64,000 bases of DNA from Geobacter argillaceus. GTDB lineage: Bacteria > Desulfobacterota > Desulfuromonadia > Geobacterales > DSM-12255. Under the pieces are notes generated by a model, which was not told the origin of the DNA, made no database searches, and saw only the letters and a list, made by a program, of their open reading frames with translations. This document shows, piece by piece, positions 38,177 through 46,212 of the stretch. Made by a program: the position numbers and the translations under genes. Numbering within the stretch: position 1 is the first letter of the stretch; every line of letters begins with the position of its first letter. Location: contig NZ_VLLN01000019.1 of the NCBI RefSeq assembly GCF_007830735.1, positions 29,566 to 93,565 of the forward strand, read 5' to 3'.

Positions 38177-39736
38177 TCAGGCAGCTTCCTGCATGATCAG
38201 ATTGCGCAACTCGAAACGCTTGATCTTTCCGGTCGGGGTCTTGGGCAGCTCGTCAAGAAACCGTATCCAACGGGGATACTTGTAGAGCGCCAGCTGGCCC
38301 TTCACATAGTCCTTCAGTACATTTTCCATCTCTTCAGATGCCGAATGCTGCTTGTTGAGGACAACAAACGCCATCGGCTTGACAAGGTCGTCTTCATCAG
38401 GAGCCCCGATAACCGCGCATTCGAGGACAGCAGGGTGTTCTATCAGGCAGGATTCCACTTCGTTGGGCGACACCCAGATCCCCCCCACCTTGAGCATGTC
38501 GTCGGAACGCCCGGCGCAGTAAAAATTGCCCTGCTCGTCGCAGAAATACTTGTCACCGGTATTTATCCAGTGGCCCATCATGGTCTGCCTGGTTTTTTCG
38601 TGCTTGTTCCAATACAGGGCCGCGGCGCTGTCACCCTTGACCAGCAGCGTGCCGATCTCACCCACCGGCAGATCGTGCATATCCTCGCCAACGATGCGGG
38701 CTTCGTAACCGGGCACCGCCTTGCCGGAACTGCCGGCAACGATCTCACCCGGCCTGTTGGAGATGAAAATATGGGCCATCTCGGTGGAGCCGATACCATC
38801 GAGGATGTCCAGTTGAAAGCGCTCTTTCCAGCGATGCAGGTAGGGCGCCGGCAGGGCTTCGCCCGCTGAAACGCACAATCTCACCCCGTCCATGGCCCCT
38901 TCTTCCTCAAGCATCTGTCCGTAGAGCGTGGGTACACCGAAGTAAAGGGTTGGCCGGTGGCGCAGCACCGTCTCAAAGACCTGTGACGGTGTCGGTCGTT
39001 GCGGCAGATAGACAGCCGTGGCCCCTACACAGAAGGGGAAGTAGATGCCGTTGCCGAGGCCGTAGGCAAAAAACAGCTTGGCTGCGGAGAAACAGATGTC
39101 GTCCTCTTTGATGTCAAGAATCTTAGCCCCATAGGTCTTGGCGGCATACACCATGTCGTGTTGAAGATGGACCGTACCTTTGGGAGAACCGGTGGAGCCG
39201 GAACTGTACAGCCAGAAGCAGGCATCATCACGGCAGGTGGGAGCGGTTTCAAGGGTGGTGGGTTGCGAACCGGTCAGCTCATTCAGGCTCAGATCGCCGG
39301 CCGGGGCAGGCCCGTTGGCAACGATAATGTGCTTGAGGAACCTGAGGTTGCCACGAATGGGCTCAATTTGTTCGAGGAGGAGTGAATCGACAACAAGGAC
39401 ACGGGCACGGCAGTCGTTGAGGTAGAACTCAAAATCCTTGGAACGATTCATGGTGTTCAGACAGACCGGGACAGCCCCTATCTTGATCGCCCCGAAAAAG
39501 GCCTGGGGATATACCTCGGTATCCAGGAGGAGAAGGGCTACCCGTTCCTCCATCCTGACATCCAGTGAGTGCAAAGCATTTCCGAAACGGTTCACCCCTT
39601 CCTGGATCTGGCTGTAGGTGAAGGCCCGCTCCTCGCAGAGGACTGCGAGCTTGTCCCCCCTTCCCTCACGAATATTGCGATCTACGAAAAAGTCAGCGGC
39701 GTTGAAAGCTTCCGGTAGATTGAGATTGTAGGGCAT
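38177..39736 (-). CDS. benzoate-CoA ligase family enzyme (benzoate or 4-hydroxybenzoate)
   Basis: A 519-residue AMP-forming acyl-CoA synthetase. The ATP motif is WLYSSGSTGSPKGTVH; KLFFAYGLGNGIYFPF and DGIGSTEMAHIFIS are the blocks that mark benzoate-CoA ligases; the C-terminal GRSDDMLKVGGIWVSPNEVE and final catalytic Lys in KTPTGKIKRFELR are present. It activates an aromatic acid as the CoA thioester. In this genome region it could take 4-hydroxybenzoate from the phenol pathway or benzoate itself; substrate choice cannot be read from motifs. It lies between two sigma-54 regulatory elements. Confidence 0.88.
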   Translation of the reverse strand: MPYNLNLPEAFNAADFFVDRNIREGRGDKLAVLCEERAFTYSQIQEGVNRFGNALHSLDVRMEERVALLLLDTEVYPQAFFGAIKIGAVPVCLNTMNRSKDFEFYLNDCRARVLVVDSLLLEQIEPIRGNLRFLKHIIVANGPAPAGDLSLNELTGSQPTTLETAPTCRDDACFWLYSSGSTGSPKGTVHLQHDMVYAAKTYGAKILDIKEDDICFSAAKLFFAYGLGNGIYFPFCVGATAVYLPQRPTPSQVFETVLRHRPTLYFGVPTLYGQMLEEEGAMDGVRLCVSAGEALPAPYLHRWKERFQLDILDGIGSTEMAHIFISNRPGEIVAGSSGKAVPGYEARIVGEDMHDLPVGEIGTLLVKGDSAAALYWNKHEKTRQTMMGHWINTGDKYFCDEQGNFYCAGRSDDMLKVGGIWVSPNEVESCLIEHPAVLECAVIGAPDEDDLVKPMAFVVLNKQHSASEEMENVLKDYVKGQLALYKYPRWIRFLDELPKTPTGKIKRFELRNLIMQEAA

Positions 39737-39808
39737 GGTGAACCTCCGATGTAGTTTTTGACAGTCGTGGAAACGTTGACCGGTATGTTATAATTTAAAA
39801 TATCGTTA

Positions 39809-39824
39809 TGCATATTACAAACCA
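39809..39824 (-). promoter_or_regulatory. sigma-54 promoter candidate for the CoA ligase
   Basis: The minus strand reads TGGTTT-GTAAT-ATGCA with exact GG-N10-GC spacing, 73 bp upstream of the ligase start. Confidence 0.55.
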
Positions 39825-39970
39825 AAAGCCACAGACAGACACGTTCGACCCGCTACACCAAAAACACACCCAAAAATAAAAGAAAATAATTTCAAACCTC
39901 AAACAACATTGTTATACATTAACCATAAGCCTTTCGACAATGTAATATATTGAGCAGCCGTGTAAAAATC

Positions 39971-39986
39971 TGGGAGTGCCGATGCC
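39971..39986 (+). promoter_or_regulatory. weak sigma-54 promoter candidate for the CoA-transferase
   Basis: TGGGAG-TGCCG-ATGCC keeps GG-N10-GC but not the CAC triplet. It lies about 195 bp upstream of the start. Confidence 0.35.
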
Positions 39987-40178
39987 AGCGGCTTTTGTTG
40001 AGAAGCGTGCGAAACCTTATAGAATGATCTGAAGCAATTAGTGTACAACCGATGGATAAGAAGCGGTGATCGTCGATGCGCTGCCGCACATCGGCACCGC
40101 CATGGAGAGCAGCACACTACCCCGACAAACCATCGGCTGTCACTTCACACTGCGTTAACAAGTCAAAAAGGCGTGAAC

Positions 40179-42104
40179 ATGAACACCCTAACCGAGCTTT
40201 ACCGACAGAAGCTGAAAACCGCAGATGAGGCGGTATGTCAGATACAATCAGGCTGGCGCGTTTTTGTAGGATCAGGGTGTGCGGTCCCGCAAACACTGGT
40301 TGCCGCTCTTTGCAGAAACGCCAACCGTCTTCACGATCTAGAATTGATCCAACTCCTCTCCTTAGGGGCTGCCGATTATATTGCCGAACAAAATGCCGGG
40401 CATTTCCGGCACAACTCATTCTTTATCAGCGAAAATGTCCGCCAGGCCGTTTGCGATGGGCGGGCCGATTACACACCGATATTTCTGAGTGAAATCCCGG
40501 AACTTATCCGTAATGGTCAGCGAGGCAATCAAGTGGCCTTATTACAAGTGTCGCCACCTGACAAACACGGATACTGCAGCATGGGAACAAATGTGGATAT
40601 CCAGCGTGCGGCACTGGATCGTGCCAAGCTGGTCATTGCCGAGGTTAACTGCCGAATGCCCAGGACTCACGGCGACAGCTACGTACACCTGAGTAAAATA
40701 GATTTTATGGTAGAGATCGACCAGCCCATTCTCGAATCCGAGGCAAAACAGCCCGATGAGGTGGAGTTGCAGATTGGCTACCATATCTCACGCCTGGTGG
40801 AAAACGGCAGTTGCCTGCAGATGGGAATCGGCACCATACCCGGTACCGTATTGCAGTTTATTGCCGACAAGCGTGATCTCGGTATCCATACGGAGATGTT
40901 CAGCGATGCCTTGATACCATTGATCGACGGAGGCAATATCACCAACCGCTTGAAACAGGTCTGCCCCGGCAAGACGGTCACCAGTTTTGTCATGGGCAGC
41001 AAAACGCTTTACGATTTTATCGATGGCAATGCCGGCATCGAATTTCATCCGTCGGATTTTGTCAACGATCCACGGGTAATTTCCCGCAACGACAAGGTGG
41101 TGGCGATCAATTCGGCGCTACAGGTGGACCTGACCGGGCAGATATGCGCCGACAGCATTGGTTACAAGTTTTACAGCGGCATTGGCGGTCAGGTGGATTT
41201 CGCCCGCGGTGCGGCCATGAGCCGGGGAGGCAAGCCTATCGTGGCAATTCGCAGTACCGCAAAAGATGGGACAATCAGCCGCATAGTGCACCGGATCGAC
41301 GACGGCGCCGGCGTCGTTACCAGCCGTGGTGATGCCCATTACGTGGTTTCCGAATACGGCATCGCCTATCTGCATGGCAAAACCATTCGCGAACGGGCTC
41401 TGGCATTGATCTCCATCGCCCACCCCGACTATCGCCAGGAGCTCTTGGATTTCGTCAAGAAGAAGCATTATGTCTATGAAGACGAGCAGGTGTGGCAACA
41501 GGCACTGGATCAGTACCCAAAGGAGTTTGAGGAGCAGAGGCAGTTCGGCGGCACCATGATGCTGGTCAGACCCCTCAAGGCCACCGATGAACGTACCCTG
41601 CAGGAATTTTTCTATAGCCACAATCCGGAAACAATCTACAACCGGTACTTCGGACCCAAACTGCAGCTTGCGCATCTGGAGGCGGCAAAACAGGTTTGCG
41701 TCGATTACCATAGTCGTATGGCATTGGCTGTGTTCCTGCAGGTGGACAATGCCGAATCAATTGTGGCCGTAGCACGTTATGCGGTCAATCCCCGCACGAA
41801 CATGGCGGAAACGGCGGTGGTGGTCCATGAGGCGTTCCGCAGACTGGGGCTGGCCCAATACCTGCTCCGGCAACTGGAACGTTACGCAATCAGCAAGGGA
41901 ATCGAGGGGTTCTGTTCGGAGATACTGCCCACCAACGAGGCGATGATCAGCTATCACCGCAAGCTGGGTCATTCATTGGCATATTCTCAGGAAACAGACA
42001 CCTATCACATGGAATTCCGTTTCAACAAGAAGCATCAGAAGATCGAGACAAAATCGGCGGGAGAAACGGGGCGGAGGGGTTCGGGCAGTGATTTCTCGGG
42101 TTGA
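40179..42104 (+). CDS. acyl-CoA hydrolase/CoA-transferase fused to a GNAT acetyltransferase domain
   Basis: 641 residues. Residues 1-430 are a family I-type CoA-transferase of the 4-hydroxybutyrate/acetyl-CoA hydrolase group (VFVGSGCAVPQTLVAALC, QMGIGTIPGTVLQFIADKRD, GIHTEMFSDALIPLIDGG, GIGGQVDFARGAAMSRGGKP, VVSEYGIAYLHGKTIRERAL). Residues about 470-620 form a GNAT domain (VVVHEAFRRLGLAQYLLRQL, then LPTNEAMISYHRKLGHSL). The first moves CoA between acids; the role of the second is unproven but may be feedback acetylation. The ATG at 40179 has AAGGCG upstream. The tail after residue 620 is Gly/Ser/Arg-rich. Confidence 0.9.
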   Translation: MNTLTELYRQKLKTADEAVCQIQSGWRVFVGSGCAVPQTLVAALCRNANRLHDLELIQLLSLGAADYIAEQNAGHFRHNSFFISENVRQAVCDGRADYTPIFLSEIPELIRNGQRGNQVALLQVSPPDKHGYCSMGTNVDIQRAALDRAKLVIAEVNCRMPRTHGDSYVHLSKIDFMVEIDQPILESEAKQPDEVELQIGYHISRLVENGSCLQMGIGTIPGTVLQFIADKRDLGIHTEMFSDALIPLIDGGNITNRLKQVCPGKTVTSFVMGSKTLYDFIDGNAGIEFHPSDFVNDPRVISRNDKVVAINSALQVDLTGQICADSIGYKFYSGIGGQVDFARGAAMSRGGKPIVAIRSTAKDGTISRIVHRIDDGAGVVTSRGDAHYVVSEYGIAYLHGKTIRERALALISIAHPDYRQELLDFVKKKHYVYEDEQVWQQALDQYPKEFEEQRQFGGTMMLVRPLKATDERTLQEFFYSHNPETIYNRYFGPKLQLAHLEAAKQVCVDYHSRMALAVFLQVDNAESIVAVARYAVNPRTNMAETAVVVHEAFRRLGLAQYLLRQLERYAISKGIEGFCSEILPTNEAMISYHRKLGHSLAYSQETDTYHMEFRFNKKHQKIETKSAGETGRRGSGSDFSG

Positions 42105-42163
42105 GGTACGCCGCTCGGGCATACCCTGACACACGGCATGAGCGTACAAAAACAAGAGGATAC

Positions 42164-42640
42164 CTAGGCGGAATCAGGCGTTACGCGAAGAGCTGGTTTC
42201 CCGGGAGCCTTATTCTGGGCATCGGTTTCGGAACGCTTGCGCGCGCTTTTCAATGCAGTGGCAAGGGTAATCGTATCCAGCACTGCCTTGGTAAGTTCGT
42301 CGATTTCGTTGGTGATACTTTGCAACTCCGCCACGATGGGGTCGCCCGAGTGATTCCAGTGGTTCGGTATGTCGAGCTCCGATTCCAGGGTTTCAAAAAG
42401 TTGGATTACGTCCAGCAGCGTGGTGCGACTGACGTTTCCCGCGAACCGATATCCGCCGCCAACGCCACGCACCGCCTGTACCAGCCCCTCGTGAACAAGA
42501 TTCCGCATCACTTTTGCAAGATGATGGGAGGATATCCCGTACTTGTCGGCAATATCGGTGGTTGAAAGCTGGCGATCAGCGTCGCTGGCCAGTTCGAGTA
42601 CGGCAAGAAGGGCAAACAGGCTTCCTTTATTAAGCTTCAT
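42164..42640 (-). CDS. Rrf2 family transcriptional regulator
   Basis: 158 residues with the winged-helix ALLAVLELASDADRQLSTTD and IADKYGISSHHLAKVMRNLV, then VQAVRGVGGGYRFAG, which are Rrf2 hallmarks. Fe-S members (IscR, NsrR) carry three Cys after the wing; none occurs here (there is no Cys at all), so any signal must be different, perhaps a small molecule or redox-independent partner. It is in the same direction as and 49 bp downstream of the GNAT gene. Confidence 0.9.
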   Translation of the reverse strand: MKLNKGSLFALLAVLELASDADRQLSTTDIADKYGISSHHLAKVMRNLVHEGLVQAVRGVGGGYRFAGNVSRTTLLDVIQLFETLESELDIPNHWNHSGDPIVAELQSITNEIDELTKAVLDTITLATALKSARKRSETDAQNKAPGKPALRVTPDSA

Positions 42641-42689
42641 AATAAGATCCCGCTCCGGTCAGAGACCTGGATAGTCAAGTAGATAAAGG

Positions 42690-43142
42690 TCAAAGCGAAT
42701 CGAGCTTTTTTTCGAGCTCGACATAGCGGCCCGTCCGCAAACCCTGGCTGCGGAAAAACGACAGGGTGAGTGTATTATCGAGATGCACCATCGTTCGCAC
42801 CGTCTTGATCCCGGTCTCCTTCAACCGCTTGCAAATCTCCTCGAACATCAGATGGGCGATCCCCCTCTGACGTACCTTTGGAGAGACGGTCAGCGCGAAC
42901 ACCCAACCACACGGGGGCGAGCCGAATTCCCAGGCACGCACCTCGCCAATAATAAAACCGACGACCTCTTTGCCGACTTCAGCGACCAGGCAGAGCCGTT
43001 GCCCTTTATCGCTTATCACATAGTGCTCAAAAACCCCGCGCCAGTAGGCAGGTTTTGCCTCCTCGGGGTCAACATCGTCCAATGCGATAACGGCATCAAG
43101 GTCGGTCGGAACGGCGTTGCGTATGGAAATCTGACTTTTCAT
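42690..43142 (-). CDS. GNAT family N-acetyltransferase
   Basis: 150 residues; the acetyl-CoA loop is WVFALTVSPKVRQRGIAHLM and the C-terminal strand reads DNTLTLSFFRSQGLRTGRYV, the RimI-like pattern. The acceptor is unknown. The start is the ATG at 43142 (AGGATACGGAA upstream). The gene precedes the Rrf2 regulator, suggesting a two-gene unit. Confidence 0.87.
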   Translation of the reverse strand: MKSQISIRNAVPTDLDAVIALDDVDPEEAKPAYWRGVFEHYVISDKGQRLCLVAEVGKEVVGFIIGEVRAWEFGSPPCGWVFALTVSPKVRQRGIAHLMFEEICKRLKETGIKTVRTMVHLDNTLTLSFFRSQGLRTGRYVELEKKLDSL

Positions 43143-43347
43143 TTCCGTATCCTGAATGATTGTTGTGTCGCAGCAACGTCCGGCCGAGTAATCTGCCGCA
43201 CGGCTCATTACCTGCGAACATAAGGATCAGACCGCCTCTGTAGACTACGAGCAAGAGAATGCTAATTTGGTACCTTAATACCACAATTTAAAATGGTTTT
43301 CAAGTTTAATTATTTTTCATCCCGAAGAGTGGCCAAACGTACTCTTA

Positions 43348-44232
43348 TTACCATGATGTCCATGTTTCTCGGATGTATCCTTTCTCTGGCGACTCGATCA
43401 TCTCCCACGCAGACACAAAGGTTGTGTCATGAAGCCTGAGAACGGGATCAATGGTACCATCCCGCATCACCTGATACCCCCCGGCAAGACTGGTACAGAT
43501 GGGAACCCCGATTTCACGGATCACCTCAAAGACAATCCTTTCGCGTCTGGCCATCTGTTCAGTGGTGAGATTGCCGCCCAATGGGTCGTCAATATGGGAA
43601 TCGACGCCGGCGTTGTAAATTATCAGGTCTACATCCGAGAATTCCCCCACGACACCCGGCAGCCTTTTGAGCCAGCGCTCCGCGGATGAGGATTTAGCAT
43701 CCGGGTCCCCCCCGAAGCTGTAATGCCGGACATATCTCAGATCAAGTCGCTCTATGATGTCGTCAGTACCGTTCCCGTAGTGATAGTCCAGGTCCAGAAT
43801 GCCAATCCGCCCGGCACCGGCCCGATGTACCATTATCGCGGCAATGACAAGAAAATTGAAGGTACAAAAATCTCCGCCGCTGGCATAGCAGGCATGATGT
43901 GCGCCTGACGTAGGGCTGAAACTCACCTCCTTGGTAATGAAGGAGTGCCGGGCAGCGGCAACCATGCTTCCGGCAACCCACGGCAAGGCCGCCGCAATCT
44001 CCGGGCTCCGGTTTTCATAACCGTTTATCTGGGTACATGAAAGCACACCGTCCACATACTCCCTGGCATGCGCCAGGGCAATGTCGTCAGCAGTGAGCGG
44101 CGCAAAAGACTGCTCACAAAAAGGAATCCCTAGTTTTCTCCAGCTCTCAAGCACCTGTGCCGGCTTGCCGGCAGAAGGACTGAAAGAGACCTGCCCAGGA
44201 ACCGATTGACGATTATCGTAGAACACTCTCAT
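43348..44232 (-). CDS. histone deacetylase-like amidohydrolase
   Basis: 294 residues. SFSPTSGAHHACYASGGDFC has the paired His, ILDLDYHYGNGT the zinc-binding Asp/His and NAGVDSHIDDPLGG the second Asp, followed by SLAGGYQV; this is the arginase-deacetylase fold of class II-like bacterial HDAC homologs such as acetylpolyamine amidohydrolases or acetoin-utilization AcuC. It could reverse lysine or polyamine acetylation. The start at 44232 (GGAAAAACC upstream) matches the family N-terminus; 44250 is possible. GNAT-domain proteins are encoded nearby on both sides. Confidence 0.87.
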   Translation of the reverse strand: MRVFYDNRQSVPGQVSFSPSAGKPAQVLESWRKLGIPFCEQSFAPLTADDIALAHAREYVDGVLSCTQINGYENRSPEIAAALPWVAGSMVAAARHSFITKEVSFSPTSGAHHACYASGGDFCTFNFLVIAAIMVHRAGAGRIGILDLDYHYGNGTDDIIERLDLRYVRHYSFGGDPDAKSSSAERWLKRLPGVVGEFSDVDLIIYNAGVDSHIDDPLGGNLTTEQMARRERIVFEVIREIGVPICTSLAGGYQVMRDGTIDPVLRLHDTTFVSAWEMIESPEKGYIRETWTSW

Positions 44233-44286
44233 GGTTTTTCCATTGCCCAATGGCCGGGTCGGTTGCCCCCGGCTACAGCATAGCTC

Positions 44287-46098
44287 TTAAAGCAGCTGCT
44301 CTCCTTTTTCGGAAGGCCCCTCTAAGGGCAGGACCACCGTAAAAGTGGCACCAAGACCAGGTTCGCTTGCAACCGTAACCGACCCACCGTGACGGAGAAC
44401 AATGGTCTGAAGGATTGACAGTCCCAAACCACCGCCAGAGGTCCTGGTTGTGTAAAATGGATCAAAGAGCTGCTCACGCTTGTCCTTCAGGATTCCTCCG
44501 CCGGTATCGCCCACCAGGATATGCGCCTGGCCGTCTTTGCCGTATGCGGTTATGTCCAGACATCTTTCGTGTGCGACCCCCTCCATGGCTTCGATTGCGT
44601 TAAGAACAAGATTCAGCAGCACCTGATGGATCTGCTCGGGGTCACAGACAAGCTGCACAGGGGATTCGATACTGGTTTCGACATGAATGCGCTGGTCGGC
44701 GAGGCGCTCCGACATAAGCTGAATCAAGCGGCTGACAATCTCTCCCAGTTCAACGGACTGCAGCCGCAGCGGCCGGGGACGCGCAAAGTCCATGACATCC
44801 TTGAGCAGACGGTTGAGACGCTGAATTTCGCCATCAACAATGGAGAAGTTTTCACTGAGGACGCCGGAAAGATCGATCTTCTTGCGAATCATCTGCATAT
44901 TCATCTGAATAGCCGAAAGAGGGTTGCGGATTTCATGCACAAGTCCCAGTGCGAGGTGCCCCACAGCCGCAACTTTCTTGGCCACCAGCAGTTCGTCGAA
45001 GGTGGACTCAAGGCGCGAATGCGCCTCACTGAGAGCCCTGGTATGCACCCCGACCTGGGTCGAAAGGGTCCTGTTCCAGTTGAACAAGAGCGCCAGCAAC
45101 AGGGTGGCGCCGCCGAGGATCGTTACCAACAGTGTCGTTGAAATGGCTTCCTGACGTTGCAGAAAGGAGGAGAGAAGCGCCTCCACCTCCCGCTCGGGCG
45201 TAGCGACACCCAATATCCAGAGTCTATTTTCCAGGCGTACCGGATGGTAACTGACCAGCTTGCGGACGTGCCGGTTCGGGTCATCCGGGTCCACGTAATC
45301 ATACCAGCCACTCCCCGGCTTCCCGTCCCCGGCAGAGATCAACAGATTGTAAATACGGGGCCATTTGGGGAGAAGCGCCTCCTCGAAACTCTTCCCGGCA
45401 ATTTTACCGTTGGGATCGACAAGAATGGTCCTGTTGCTGCGGTCCATCAACCAGGCATGGCCGTGTTTACCCATCCGGACGGAAAGGACATGTTTGCGCG
45501 CCAGTTCGTCAAAATTCAGCGTACAGGTGACAACACCAAGAAACTCCCCCCGCGGACCGTAAATACCTTCGGCAACGATCAGCTCCTTGACCCCGCGATG
45601 CCGCCCACCCTCAAGCCGCATGAACGGCGTAAGATACATCCGCCCCGGCTCCTTGTTTCCCTTGGCCCAGCGGTAATAGTCCCGCCAGGCATAGCTACGG
45701 CCCAGGGTAAACGTATCGTGTGGTTCGATGGCGACAACGATCCCATTGCGGTCAAAGACAACCAGTTCGATGATCGGGGTATTGACAAGGGAGCCGTAGA
45801 TCTTCTTCAGGCTACCCTTCACCTCTTCGGCCCGTCGCTGGTTGACCTCCTTCCCTTCGAAGAGGCTTACCACGAGGTCCAGGTCGCGGTGGAACGTGGT
45901 GAACATTTCATTGAGGCTCTGGGATGCCAGTTCGGCCACTAGGAATTGCTGACGATTGTACTGTTCGAAGAAACGAGCACGTGCTTCGGCCCGCACCTCG
46001 TTATTGGCATATTGAATCCAGAGGAGCGCACCGATGGCACTGGCAACAATCAAGACCAGGGCAATCAACAGCCTATGCGTGCGCAGAAATATCATCAT
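44287..46098 (-). CDS. sensor histidine kinase with dCache periplasmic domain
   Basis: 603 residues. TM1 lies at about 9-28, a periplasmic double-Cache domain at 40-310 (DPNGKIAGKSFEEALLPKW; RLENRLWILGVATPEREVEA) and TM2 at about 335-355. A HisKA domain with LVHEIRNPLSAIQMNM (phospho-acceptor His) and a HATPase_c domain with NLVLNAIEAM, GDTGGG and GGGLGLSI follow. It senses an extracytoplasmic small molecule. No receiver-domain partner is adjacent: the upstream gene is a sigma-54 regulator that lacks a receiver, and a stand-alone receiver protein lies at 58.6 kb. The ribosome site is weak, and the Met2 start is equally possible. Confidence 0.9.
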   Translation of the reverse strand: MMIFLRTHRLLIALVLIVASAIGALLWIQYANNEVRAEARARFFEQYNRQQFLVAELASQSLNEMFTTFHRDLDLVVSLFEGKEVNQRRAEEVKGSLKKIYGSLVNTPIIELVVFDRNGIVVAIEPHDTFTLGRSYAWRDYYRWAKGNKEPGRMYLTPFMRLEGGRHRGVKELIVAEGIYGPRGEFLGVVTCTLNFDELARKHVLSVRMGKHGHAWLMDRSNRTILVDPNGKIAGKSFEEALLPKWPRIYNLLISAGDGKPGSGWYDYVDPDDPNRHVRKLVSYHPVRLENRLWILGVATPEREVEALLSSFLQRQEAISTTLLVTILGGATLLLALLFNWNRTLSTQVGVHTRALSEAHSRLESTFDELLVAKKVAAVGHLALGLVHEIRNPLSAIQMNMQMIRKKIDLSGVLSENFSIVDGEIQRLNRLLKDVMDFARPRPLRLQSVELGEIVSRLIQLMSERLADQRIHVETSIESPVQLVCDPEQIHQVLLNLVLNAIEAMEGVAHERCLDITAYGKDGQAHILVGDTGGGILKDKREQLFDPFYTTRTSGGGLGLSILQTIVLRHGGSVTVASEPGLGATFTVVLPLEGPSEKGEQLL

Positions 46099-46212
46099 AT
46101 CAGGGAAGGCGTACCAGCGGAGTCAGTCCGTAATCACCATACACCCCACTGTTGGCAGGCCCGCAAGTATCATACACCACGTTTCATCCGGACGCATCAA
46201 TCGGCGCCAATC

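Larger units (their letters stand above)
39737..40178. other. divergent regulatory region between ligase and CoA-transferase
   Basis: 442 bp, AT-rich for this genome, no gene seen. It carries sigma-54-like promoter elements in both directions (39809-39824 minus, 39971-39986 plus) and an inverted pair ACATTGT / ACAATGT at about 39906 and 39937. Confidence 0.6.
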
